Of a DNA stretch of 64,000 bases, positions 1-9,888 are shown piece after piece. Both the position numbers and the translations under genes were made by a program. The notes below the pieces were generated by a model. It did not search any database, was not told where the DNA came from, and saw only the letters and a list, made by a program, of their open reading frames with translations. The stretch comes from Dasypus novemcinctus (lineage: Eukaryota; Chordata; Mammalia; Cingulata; Dasypodidae): the NCBI RefSeq assembly GCF_030445035.2, contig NC_080701.1, forward strand, positions 20,490,798 to 20,554,797, written 5' to 3'. Within the stretch, counting starts at the first letter, position 1, and every line of letters starts with the position of its first letter.

Positions 1-584
1 AGCATTAGCAACATAATACAAGAAAACGAAGATCGGGATACAAGATATCAATCCTTAGCCACACCCAGTTTCTGTCCTGGATATCTAGCCCTAAGGACAC
101 CACCCCCTCACCAAGAGACGGCCTTCTCAGAATGTGAGAATCACTACACTTGCAGAGAAATCTCATCGCCTACCACAGGACTTAATCACGTGGAAGATCC
201 ACACATGCACACCCAAGCAAGGGACACAATCGTTCTCAAGGGCCCATTCCCTGACGTTTGAACTGCTCACTGTAGGCCCACAGCACCAGGAAGAGGGCTT
301 CCGCACAACAGCCCAGGATGGGCTCTGCCAACCCAAGTCACTCTCTTCTAGACTTCCCCATTCGCACCAAGTGTGGGATGAGGATTTGTTTCTGGTTGCC
401 CAGCAGGGCCATACACCTACCTCTCAGAGACATCCATTAACTTCAGCCAGGTTAGTGGACATCCATACCCTAAAAACAATGCAATTAGCACTGGGAGTCA
501 TTCTTCACATGATTATGCAGAACAGTGTCAGACTCCTCTGATCCTCAGTTTTGTGCAGAACTTGGACCTAACTGTGCTGGTTTT
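1..584. other. Single-copy downstream flank
   Basis: No gene, RNA or repeat recognised. The 135-codon open frame at 134-541 has no family resemblance and is probably chance. Confidence 0.5.
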
Positions 585-598
585 AAAAAAGGGGGTGG

Positions 599-705
599 GT
601 GCTGACTTCAGCAGCCCATATACTAAAATTGGAATGAAACAGGGAAGATTAGCATGGCCCCTGTGCAAGGATGACAGGCAAATTCATGAAGCATTCCATA
701 TTTTT
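599..705 (+). pseudogene. RNU6: U6 snRNA pseudogene, full length
   Basis: 107 bases, the same length as U6, beginning GTGCTGACTTCAGCAG and containing ATATACTAAAATTGGAA, AGATTAGCATGGCCCCTG and the terminal TTCCATATTTTT. I count about eleven differences from the recalled human U6, several at former CpG sites. No snRNA proximal element or TATA was recognised upstream; instead a target-site repeat abuts it, so it is a retrocopy. It continues directly into a SINE at 706. Confidence 0.9.
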
Positions 706-1110
706 GCAGACTTGGCCCAGTGGTTAGGGCGTCTGCCTACCACATGGGAGGTCCACGGTTCAAACCCCAGGCCTCCTTGACCTGTGTGGAGCTGGCCCAC
801 GCGCAGTGCTGATGCGTGCAAGGAGTGCCCTGCCACACAGGGGTGTCCCCGCATAGGGGAGCCCCATGTGCAAGGAGTGCGCCCCGTAAGGAGAGCCGCC
901 CAGCACGAACGAAAGTGCAGCCTGCCCAAGAATGGTGCCGCACACATGGAGAGCTGACACAACAAGATGATGCAACAAAAAGAAACACAGATTCCCAGTG
1001 CTGCTGCTAAGGATAGAAGTGGTCACAGAAGAACACACAGTGAATGGACACAGAGAGGAGACAAATGGGGGGAGGGGAAGGGGAGAAAAATAAAAAATAA
1101 ATCTTAAAAA
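706..1110 (+). repeat. DAS-type SINE fused to the U6 pseudogene
   Basis: A tRNA-like head with A box (TGGCCCAGTGG) and B box (GGTTCAAACCCC), then the long armadillo SINE body and an A-rich tail ending ATAAATCTTAAAA. The usual first few bases (GGGAA) are missing and U6 takes their place. The flanking repeat AAAAAAGGGGGTGG before U6 (585-598) recurs as AAAAGGGGGGTGTGG after this tail (to 1124). Confidence 0.9.
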
Positions 1111-1124
1111 AAAGGGGGGTGTGG

Positions 1125-1387
1125 GTGCATTGGGGAGCCCCATGCACAAGGAGTGTGCGCTGCAAGGAGAGCTGCCCCATGTGAAAAAAGTGCAGTCTGC
1201 CCAGGAATGGTGCCGCACACAGAGAGCTGACGCAGCAAGATGACACAACCAAAAAGAGACACAGATTCCCAGTGCCACCTGACAATGCAAGCAGACACAG
1301 AAAAACACATAGCGAGTGGACACAGAGAGCAGGCAATGGGGGGAAAGGGGAGAGAAATAAATAAAAATAAATCTTAAAAAAATAAAA
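1125..1387 (+). repeat. 5'-truncated DAS-type SINE
   Basis: Starts inside the SINE body (GGGGAGCCCCATGCACAAGG) without the tRNA head and ends in an A-rich tail. Preceded by AAAAGGGGGGTGTGG and followed by AAAAGGGGGGATGG (1384-1397), i.e. its own target-site repeats, shared with the neighbouring U6-SINE insertion. Confidence 0.88.
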
Positions 1388-1397
1388 GGGGGGATGG

Positions 1398-1914
1398 TTT
1401 TTATTGTAGCGCCATCAGCTCATGACAGAAGCCTGAAAATTTCACTTTCCCCAACACGACTCATTGGGAAGTGGAAGGGGGTTTTATGATCCTCCAACCA
1501 GGAGCCCTTGGGTATCTAGGGGAGTGATTTGCTTTTGTGGTCACAAGTGTATGATAGCCTCACCCATAAGAGAGCCTCATCCTCTCGCACAACAGGCGGC
1601 GGGACAGGCTGGGAGGTAGACAGGACCCCGGCCAGCAGGTGGCGCCCTTCTCTAAGCTGTACAAGTCTGCAGAGAAATCCATTTATTTGGGAAATGTATT
1701 TGCCTCATCCTTGGTACCCTCTCTGCCGGTACAAACTCTTCCAAGAGTTACTGCCATTCAGAGATGGTGATTATCTCTGACAAACTCCCCTTGGGCCCTG
1801 AGACTTTGAAACTGGGACCATGAGGCTTTTATTTTATTTATTTGTTTATTTTAAAAGTTAAAGCTACCTGACACAGCCACACAATCACATAGCTTATACT
1901 GAAGTGGTTTTTTT
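1398..1914. other. Unassigned flank
   Basis: Between two SINE clusters; nothing recognised. Confidence 0.4.
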
Positions 1915-2334
1915 TGAGATTTATTTTTAATTTTTTTCCCTTCCCTTCCCTGCACCTCCCCCCCCTCCCAGTTGTCTGCTCTCTCTGTCCATTTGCTATG
2001 TGTTCTTCTGTGTCCGCTTGTATTCTTGTCAGCAGCACTGGGAATCTGTGCCTTTTTGTTGTGTCTTCTTGCTGCATCAGCTCTCCATGTGTGCGGCGCC
2101 ACTCCTGGGCAGGCTGCACTTTTTTTGCGCTGGGTGGCTCTCCTTGTGAGGCACACTCCTTGCGCGTGGGGCTCCCCTACATGGGGGACACCCCCACGTG
2201 GCATGTCACTCCTTGCATGCATCAGCACTGCGCATGGGCCAGCTCACCACACGCGTCAGGAGGCCCTGGGTTTGAACCCTGGACCTCCCATGTGGTAGGC
2301 GGACGCTTTATCAGTTGAGCCAAATCCGCTGCCC
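1915..2334 (-). repeat. Full-length DAS-type SINE
   Basis: Reverse copy: T-rich tail at the left, body with GTCTGCTCTCTCTGTCCATT, and tRNA head at the right (GGTTTGAACCCTGGACCTCC, then TCAGTTGAGCC). Confidence 0.9.
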
Positions 2335-2939
2335 CCACAAGGCTTTTAGTGTGCTGAGTGACACCTGAAATTGGGCAGGTTGGAGTGGAAAGCTCCTGGG
2401 GAGGGGAGGCCTATGGGAAGGCAGCCCCAGCCATGATCCAGAAGACGTGAAAGCCTGATGTTGAGGCGAGGGTTCTTTCTACAGGGGAATCTGAAGAGGA
2501 GGACATCAAAAGGATGGCTTGGGGCTGCCCGCCCCCACTTAAACGCATGTGTTCTCGTTAGTTCTTACCTGTCTTACTCTCCCCGTGGTGGCAAGTCTCT
2601 GGGGCAGTGATCTGGCTTTCTCATCCTTGTGCCCAGGCTAGCACCCCCGATAGTGAGGGACTCCTGTGAATAAGCCTGGAAATTCCCCAGGTAGGCTGTC
2701 AGTGCACCACAGAGACGGCATTCCTGAGCCTGCTCATTCTCATCCCGCCCGGGTAGTGAAGCTCCACTCCAGTTCCTAGATCTGGCCTCACCCCGGGCTC
2801 CTCCCAGGTCAGTTTCCTGAAACTTTGTGACTCCAAACCAGTTTCACTCAGAGTCCTGAGTTACACTAAGCTTCGCAGCTGCATCAGGCCAGGAGCCTTT
2901 CTGATTGGATTTCCTTTCTACCACTGCGGTTCTTTTTTT
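2335..2939. other. Unassigned flank
   Basis: Moderately GC-rich; no coding potential or repeat recognised. Confidence 0.4.
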
Positions 2940-3411
2940 TTTCCCCCCAAAGAATTTTTTTTTTCTTTTTAATTTCTCCTCACTCCCCCATTCCCCCCGT
3001 TGTCTGCTCTCTGTGTCCATTCGCCATGTGTTCTTCTATGTCTGCTTGTATTCTCATTAGGCAACTCCGGGAATCAATCCTGGCACCTTCTGGAGTGGGA
3101 GAGAGGAGATTATTCTCCTGCGCCGCCTCAGCTCCCCAGTCTGCTACGTCTTCTTGTTTTCTCTCCTCTGTGTCTCTCGTTGCGTCACCTTGATGCACCA
3201 GCTCTCTGCGTTGGCTGGCACTCCCGCGCCGGGCAGCTTTTCCAGCGCCAGGCGGCATTCCCACACAGGGCGGCTCTCCTGCACAGGGCTGCATTCCTAC
3301 ATGGGCCGGTGGGCCAGCTTGCCCTCACCAGGAGGCCCTGGGCATCGAACCCTGGACCTCCTATATGGAAGATGGGAGCCCAGCTGCTGGAGCTATATCC
3401 GTTTCCCTAGC
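2940..3411 (-). repeat. Divergent, older DAS-related SINE
   Basis: Reverse copy with the same tail and tRNA-like head, but the body carries extra sequence (around 3065-3130) not found in the common form. A copy of the same variant is at 60668-61048. Higher divergence suggests an older subfamily. Confidence 0.75.
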
Positions 3412-3827
3412 AGACACTCTTTCTTCTCCCTTATGAGATACCCACCGCAGAGAGCACAGCCAGGCCTTCCTGATTCCTGGTGCCACGTACCTTCCCTCAC
3501 TCATATTCCATCTGGCCTTCTCCATGATGTCTCCTGCCTGCCTCTCCTGGGCTGAGAGTTATGCCCACTTCTTGGACTCCTAGGAACACAGGCATCTGAT
3601 GGCTCTAGCAAGGTGGTCACAGGCTCCCATCTGCTGAGTACACACAGGGCATGGACACTGGACACCTGACCTGGAACTTCCCTGGGAAGCTGTGGCTCCT
3701 CTAGTTCCGTGGAAAGTCCTGGCAGGAAATTCAGTTACCTGATCTCCAAGTTCACTGCTTGCTCCAGTCCTCCATGAGTCCAAGTGACTCACAGAACATT
3801 ACCTTCTTGCCCCAGAATGATTCTAGG

Positions 3828-4376
3828 CAAGGAGTCGGCCACTTTTTGCTGTAAAGGGCCGGATTGTAAATATTTTAGGTTTGGCGGACAATAAGGTCTC
3901 TTGTCACAATGACTCATCCCTGCTGTTATAACATGCACACAGCCATAGACAATTCCATGAACAAAGGAGAGTGGCAAGGTTCCAACGAAACTTTTTTTAT
4001 GGACATGGAAATTGGAATCTCATATAATTCTCATGGGGCCATGAAATGTTCTTTTGTTTGTTTTTGAGTACTGGGGATTGAACCCGGGACCTCATATGTA
4101 GGAAGCCTTCACTTAACCGCTGAACCACATCGGCCTCCCTGAGTTGGTTTTTTCATTTGTTTTGCTTGTTGTCTTGTTTTTGTTTTTTGGGTTTTTTTTC
4201 AGGAGGCACAGGGAATTGAACCTGGACCTCCCATGTGGGAGGTGGGCGCTCAACTGCTTGGGCCACGTCTGCTCCGCCTGATTTTCTTTTCCCAACCATT
4301 TAAAAATATAAAAATCATTCCTAGCTCGAGGGTCCGACAAAAGCAGGAGGCAGGCTGTGGTTGGTGGACCCCTGTT
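3828..4376. mobile_element. hAT-Charlie-type nonautonomous DNA transposon, split by a SINE
   Basis: Left end GTCGGCCACTTTTTGCTG, then TAAATATTTTAGG and CAGCCATAGACAATTCC; right end GTTGGTGGACCCCTG. This is the pattern of the mammalian elements with GGGGTCGGCAAAC termini (MER1-type by memory). A dimeric SINE sits at 4058-4276. Partial 8-bp duplication (TTCTAG / TTCTAT) flanks it. Confidence 0.75.
4058..4276 (-). repeat. Dimeric short DAS-type SINE inside the hAT element
   Basis: Two tRNA-like heads in reverse orientation (GGGGATTGAACCCGGGACCTC and GGGAATTGAACCTGGACCTC) joined by a T/G-rich linker. The insertion is younger than the DNA transposon it interrupts. Confidence 0.85.
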
Positions 4377-4379
4377 CTA

Positions 4380-4500
4380 TCAAGCCACACAGGTGATGAG
4401 TTTGAATCCTTTCTTAACTACTCTTAACTGTGTGGCCTTGAGCAAACTATAGTTCTTAAACCTCTGTAGATCCAGGTTTGCTCATCCGCACGATGGAGAC
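4380..4500 (+). repeat. MIR fragment
   Basis: Reads GAGTTTGAATCC, then TGTGTGGCCTTGAGCAAACT, AACCTCTGTAG and CTCATCCGCACGATGG, in the order of the MIR core (tgacctTGGGCAAG, CTCATCTGTAAAATGG). Confidence 0.7.
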
Positions 4501-5346
4501 ACTGTCTCTCTGGCAAAGAATTAGAAATAGTACCCTCTGGTGCTCAGGGCGTAGGAGGAGCCCAGTGATGGGGCCTCCCCTTCGCAGGACAAGCTTGGCC
4601 TGAAGTGAGTCCGTTGAGCGAGGATAAAGCGACTTTCTCTCAAGTGTCACCAGGGTGACCATTTCCAGAGCTCAGGATGCAGGTTTCTGTGTAAAAACAA
4701 TAAAAATACCACAAAAGGCTAGGTGAGGACATGCTCCCTAAGGAGATCTTTTGGTTTGGGGAAACGCTGGCGCCACAGAGCTCAAGCAGGCCGTTTGTGA
4801 GTCTGAGGGGAAAGCCACGCAGGGCCCGAGAGGAGACCCCCGAGCCCAAAAGGTGACACCTGGAGAGGGGCCCAGCCAAGGAGACGCGCTCATTGAGAAG
4901 CTGGATTCCAGGGCTGGGGGGCTGCGCTGCTGACTCTTTGCCTGGCCGTGGTGACAGGAGCAACCACGTCCCTGGAGTGACCGCTTCCCACTGGGCGGGA
5001 GCGGGGGAGCACCCATGCCAAGTCGGCCCTCTTCCAGGGTGGCCCGGGTCAGCCTGGCCGGCAGCTCCTCTGTGCTGGGGGCAGGGGGGTGTCGGTCCCC
5101 CCTCAGCGCCTCTATCCCTGCTTGCTGCCAAAGACTATCTAAAGACACGAACTCGAGGAATGTTCAAAACACTGTGTACTGGGTGAGCCCATCTTGGTTC
5201 TTTTTCTTTTTAAGTGTATCTATTTGTATGAAGGAACAAAACTGGACTAGTAATAAGCTGGTTACCACTTGATAGTGGGGCAATTGTGATTTTTATTTTT
5301 TCTTTTCCAAGCATAAGCACACAGAACATTAATTAGAAAAAGCGAC
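4501..5346. other. GC-rich unassigned flank
   Basis: Several overlapping open frames at 4640-5270 reflect high GC rather than a recognised gene; no splice-supported product seen. Confidence 0.4.
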
Positions 5347-5772
5347 AGGGAAGCGGATTTGGCTGAATGGATAGGGCGTCTGCTTACCACATGGGAGGTC
5401 CAAGGTTCAAACCCCGGGCCTCCTGACCCATGTGATGAGCTGGCCCATGCAAGGGGCTGATGCGTGCAAGGAGTGCCGTGCCACGCAGGGGTGTCCCCCG
5501 CGTAGGGGAGCCCCACGCGCAAGGAGTGCGCCCCATATGGAGAGCAAGGCGTGCAAAAGGAAGTCCAGCCTGCCCAGGAGTGGGGCTGCCCACACGGAGA
5601 GCTGACGCAGCAAGATGATGCAACAAAAAGAGACACAGATTCCTGGTGCCGCTGACAAGAATATAAGCGGACACAGAAGAAGACAGCGAATGGACACAGA
5701 GAGCAGACAATGGGACGGGTGGGGGGGGGGGGAGAGAAATTAATTAAAAAAATAAATCTTTTTTTAAAAAAA
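5347..5772 (+). repeat. Full-length DAS-type SINE
   Basis: Begins GGGAAGCGGATTTGGCTGAA with A and B boxes, complete body and A-rich tail. The intact head shows what the U6-fused copy lacks. Confidence 0.92.
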
Positions 5773-6001
5773 TCTACAGACTGGGTGGCTGGGGAGTGCA
5801 GGGAAGACAGGGGCAGTGTCCCCTGCACACCCAGAGATGGATCGTGAGGGACCTTCAGACCAGCTTAGAAGACAAGAGTTCAAGGCCACTTGGCAGAGAC
5901 AGGCAGGTGCCACCAAGCCCCTGGGCCTTTGGGGTTGACTTCCTTTGGCTCAGAAACCTAGTTTTGGGAAACTTCACTTTTCATGCTGTTTATATGTCTT
6001 G

Positions 6002-6416
6002 TTTTTTGGTTTTTTATTTATTTCTCTCCCCTTCTGCCCCCTCCCACCCCCCAGTGGTCAGCTCTCTGTGTCCATTCACTGTGTGTTCTCCTGTGTCTGC
6101 TTGTATTCTTGTCAGTGGCACCGGGAAACTGTGTCTTTTTGTTGCATCATCTTGCTGCATCAGCTCTCTGTGTGTGCGGCACCTCTCCTGGGTGGGCTGC
6201 GCTTTTTTCGCATTGGGAGGCTCTCCTTACGGGGTGCACTCCTTGTGCATGGGGCTCCCCTATGCGGGGGACACCCCTATGTGGCAGGGCACTCCTTGCG
6301 CGTATCAGCACTGCGCATGGGCCAGCTCCACACGGGTCAAGGAGGCCCGGGGTTTGAACCCTGGACCTCCCATATGGTAGGCGGATGCTCTATCAGTTGA
6401 GCCAAATCTGCTTCCC
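6002..6416 (-). repeat. Full-length DAS-type SINE
   Basis: Reverse copy with tail at the left and head (GGTTTGAACCCTGGACCTCC ... AAATCTGCTTCCC) at the right. Confidence 0.92.
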
Positions 6417-7455
6417 TTGTTTTGTTTTAAGCTTTCTATTATTAGCAGCCAGACCAGGGAAGTCAAAACAAAGGAAGGGGCTGTGGTCCGGGCTTGGAGT
6501 GGAGCTTCAAAGATACAATCGCCTGCACCTGCTCACGGGTGGATTTGGTGGCAGAAACAGGGGCCAAACTGAGAGCCAGGGCCCAAGGAGGCTGGAAGGG
6601 AAAAACTGGGGTCATTTGCATCGTTTACCTTTCTTCCTCGGAGACACTCTGTCCAGAGGGTGGTTTTAAAAATCAAACCTGGAGGGGTTTGTGTTTTATT
6701 ACCAGGAGGTTGTTTTCACTTCTCTTGACGTGGTGGTGGGGTACGCAGCCCCCCCACCCAGCCAGGGATCCTCCAGGGAAGCTCCACTCCCCCGCCCCAA
6801 CCAGCAGCTCCACAGGCACTAAGAAAGAAAAATTCTTAGGTTTCTCTCCAAGGGCTGGACCCTTGGAGCAAGCCTATGCTTGTGCAGCAGGGACACCCCT
6901 CACCTCATCAGGAAGGCCTCTGAGTTCTGGAGATTGAACTCAGGAGGTTAAAAAAGGATAAACTCACTAGAGTGAACCAGGGCAGTTTCCCAGATCTGGG
7001 GCAGTTTTGAAGCCAATCTGAATTTAGCTCATGGCCCCAAAGTGAAGATTCTGTTCTTTGGGAAACTGGTGATGGGGCAACAGGGAAATCAAGGAAGCAG
7101 CGTTCCCCAAAGCTCAGCCACGGTGGCCCACGGCAGTGGGCAAGGTGGCAGCTGTCAGCACCGGTGGCAAGAAGTCACATGATGTTCCTCGGGTAAAAGC
7201 TACAGAGCCGCCAGGCCAAGAGGAGGGGTGGGCCATGCGGAAGGGCCCGGCGATATCGGTGCCCTCTGGAGGAGGCAGGGGATTGGGACCTGGGCACCGA
7301 GCCAAGGTGGCAGCGGCAAGGTCAATGCCAGAGACTCTCACGGCTGAGAAACCCTGGTCACCACCCCCACCTCACCCCCTCCCCCTAGGGCCGTCTTTTT
7401 CCAGGAAGACAGAAGGCATTTATATTGCTCCCATACTAAATTACAGACACAAATC
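6417..7455. other. Unassigned flank beyond the poly(A) signal
   Basis: Single-copy, GC-moderate. BRF2, which neighbours RAB11FIP1 on this side in human, was looked for and is not in the window. Confidence 0.4.
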
Positions 7456-7471
7456 TTTGAGACACAGTTAT

Positions 7472-7477
7472 TTTATT
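7472..7477 (-). terminator. Candidate poly(A) signal AATAAA for RAB11FIP1
   Basis: Minus strand reads CTAAATAAAATAACTGTGTC, followed by a second TG-rich stretch (TTTGTGTCTG) about 20-30 bases on. A hexamer plus downstream GT-rich element is the usual layout. It is the most convincing of several hexamers downstream of the stop. Confidence 0.45.
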
Positions 7478-7859
7478 TAGTGTTCTAGGAAATTTTCAGT
7501 TATTTCTGAAAAACAAAACCACAGAAATTCAAAAGTTCCCAAAGTAACCAGGCAGGAAATTCTCCCTCGACAATCCCCAAACGCTGGGGTGACCCTTCCA
7601 GGGGAGCTGGGGGGCGGGGGCAAGGTGTCAGCTTAGCAGTTCGCGCAGCAGGTTTCAAGAGACCCCGCGGTTGAGTTTGGTGTGGCCCCTGGGAGGGTCA
7701 GTTTGCCACCTAAGGCAGTTAAGGGAAGTAACCCTTCAGCCCTGAGGGGTCTTTAACTAGTAGTCCTGGAAAAGAAAACAAGGTGGACGGGGAGGGAAGA
7801 TCGGGCAGAATTTAACATTAAGCTGCGTCTGGTCTTCAATACATCCCGGGGCCGCCTGT

Positions 7860-8045
7860 GACGGACTCCCCTCTCCGCCCTTTCGAGCGTCGCTGTCAGC
7901 AAAGACGTTAACCGCACGCACGCGTCCTATCCACGCATGCGCGCGCGGACACGCACGCGCCTGCGCCCTGTGCCAGCGGCCGTCCAGCCTGGCAGAGGGC
8001 GGGCCCGATAAGGGTAGCTGCGTGGGACTAAAAAGGGAGGGCAGA
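7860..8045. promoter_or_regulatory. CpG-rich patch in the presumed 3' UTR
   Basis: Contains runs of alternating purine-pyrimidine CpG and CA/CG (ACGCATGCGCGCGCGG, ACACGCACGCGCC) unlike the surrounding sequence, followed by GGGCGGGCCCG and CTAAAAAGGG. It may be a small promoter or a decayed simple repeat. Confidence 0.35.
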
Positions 8046-8121
8046 ACATCTGTCTAAAGCCAAGAAATGAGATGAAAACAATCGAGGCAAGGGATTGACT
8101 TTTTTTTTCTTCTTTTTCCAG

Positions 8122-8215
8122 GAAGCTGACCTCCGGCTGAATTTCATTGCAACACGTTTGGTATTTAATCTGATTTTTCCGTAAAGTACTGACTGCTCTT
8201 TCTGGAGGTAATCAG
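8122..8215 (+). other. Exon-like block on the plus strand
   Basis: A strong acceptor (TTTTTTTTCTTCTTTTTCCAG) precedes 94 bases that end in ATCAG|GTAAGG, a strong donor. It sits just downstream of the CpG-rich patch. There is no coding frame of interest, so it could only be a noncoding exon; unproven. Confidence 0.2.
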
Positions 8216-9659
8216 GTAAGGCCAGGACAGGAGCTGCTTCTCCTTTTCACAGGGCACACGCCTCCTCCCGGGGCCCTTCGGTTAGGCTGGCATTAAAGCA
8301 GCCAGAGTAGGTCCTAGCTCTCCTTGTGTAGATGGCTTTATGCCCCGTGGAGAAGCTCCAGTGTCCCCGTCCCCCCAACTTCTGCTAATGGCTCAGCGCA
8401 GGCTAAAGCTTTTCCTAGACAAATTCTTCCCCAAAGTAGAGTCTTCAAGGACAGTTATTAACTGAATGACCTCCAGGTTATCTACTTGGTGAGGTGCAGG
8501 AATGTTATAAAATGAATTTTTCCCCAGTCGTACTAGGAGCCAGAGAGCTTTGAAGTCAATTGTCCTTCATTCTCCAGAATTCCCAAGTAGCATTTCAGGG
8601 GACAGGAATCCACTCCTCTACCCAAAGGCAGCCTTCTCAAACACCGACCGGGTTACATCCCCGAGGCCCTTGCAGCAGATGTCTCCAAACCAGCCACCTC
8701 TACGAAGAGTGCAGGTCCCTACCCCAGCTCTCAAAAGGAAAAGAGCCATTCGGAGTACACCTGCCCCCTAACACACTTGGATTATCACAGTAAGAATACA
8801 TTTCTGTCAAGTATAAAACATAATATGGAACAAATATATACAGGTACATTTTCAGTGTTCAAGTGAATATACAGTTTTCTTTATAGGTATGTAAATATAC
8901 TTCATAGCACTACAAAAATACAAGTCATCTGAGAAGCTTACAATGGCCCCAGTATTGTAGGACAGTATTAAATAAGGCAGTTACAGATAATGAAAGGCTG
9001 ATTTGAAAAAGCAAGTTACAGTACTATCCTTCCAATTAAAGTGCTCCGACATAATCAGTGTTGCAGCAAAAGTGATCTTGAAACGAGGCTCCCCTGCCAG
9101 GCATCTCGCCTGTCAACCTCAACATACCTATAACGCCAGTGAAAAGATCTCCCAATTTAATAACTATCTCAGCCCTGCCCACCCGATGGGCCTGTGACAT
9201 TCTTCCCCTGGGAGAGATGTCGAGATTTGACAATGTTCTATCAAAGGCAGGAGGAAAGCTGAACAATACAGAAACCGCCCAATATTAGGTCACCAACAAT
9301 GCAGTTACCTGAAGACTCTGAATCTCCATCAAGAAGGGGGCAAGCATCTTAGTTTAAAAAAAAAAATGTGTATCAGTCTAGTTTTAAAACAAATACAGCA
9401 ATTCGGAAAGACGGATCATCTTCTTGCTCGTCACAGTTCTACAAGGGAATAAGATGCTGTGGGTCTACCCTTGAAGGAAAAGGAGAAAGCAGCAGTGGTC
9501 TCAGGGCCAAGGCGTCTGCTTTTGCTGGCGCTTACATCTTATTAGCTAGGTTAAGCCCCCCACCGCGACTTCTGGGTTTCCTCTGGGACAGGGGCAGGAT
9601 GTGTGGGGAAGACAGAGAGATGGACTCAGATCACGCCCGTCAGGTTTCCTCAGCTAGGA

Positions 9660-9888
9660 CAGGGGATCGCAACCTTTTTTGATCCACAGGCCTCTTTGCC
9701 AGTCAAGAGAAATGAATACGACTGTAATTTATTTATGGCATATATTCATAAGTGAAGGAAATGCCAGATTTCAATTAGCGGTCAGAGAAAATAAAGGTAC
9801 TAAGTTGATTTTTTTTCCCCATTCAAGCTCACAGACGCCCTGAAATCTTTGCACGGACCCCTTGGGGGCCCCTGATTAAGAACTCCTG
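9660..9888 (+). mobile_element. Short hAT-type nonautonomous element in the 3' UTR
   Basis: Terminal repeats CAGGGGATCGCAACC and TTAAGAACTCCTG, internal ATTCATAAGTGAAGGAAATG, and an 8-bp duplication AGCTAGGA / ATCTAGGA at 9652-9659 and 9889-9896 (7 of 8). Length 229 bases, so an internally deleted copy. Confidence 0.8.

Noticed and set aside
599-705. Active U6 snRNA gene
   Set aside because: About ten percent divergence, no recognisable snRNA promoter upstream, and flanking target-site repeats show it is a retrocopy.
706-785. Possible functional tRNA gene
   Set aside because: The A and B boxes belong to the tRNA-like head of a SINE; no complete cloverleaf or terminator follows.
760-1336. 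Minus-strand open frames up to 187 codons near 0.7-1.3 kb, and similar frames near 2.0, 5.5, 6.1, 25.3, 54.2, 55.4 and 61.5 kb
   Set aside because: All lie within SINE copies and repeat the same translated words; they are shadows of the SINE body.
1-8000. BRF2, the expected human neighbour
   Set aside because: No frame with its zinc-ribbon or cyclin-fold sequence was seen; it probably lies beyond the left edge.
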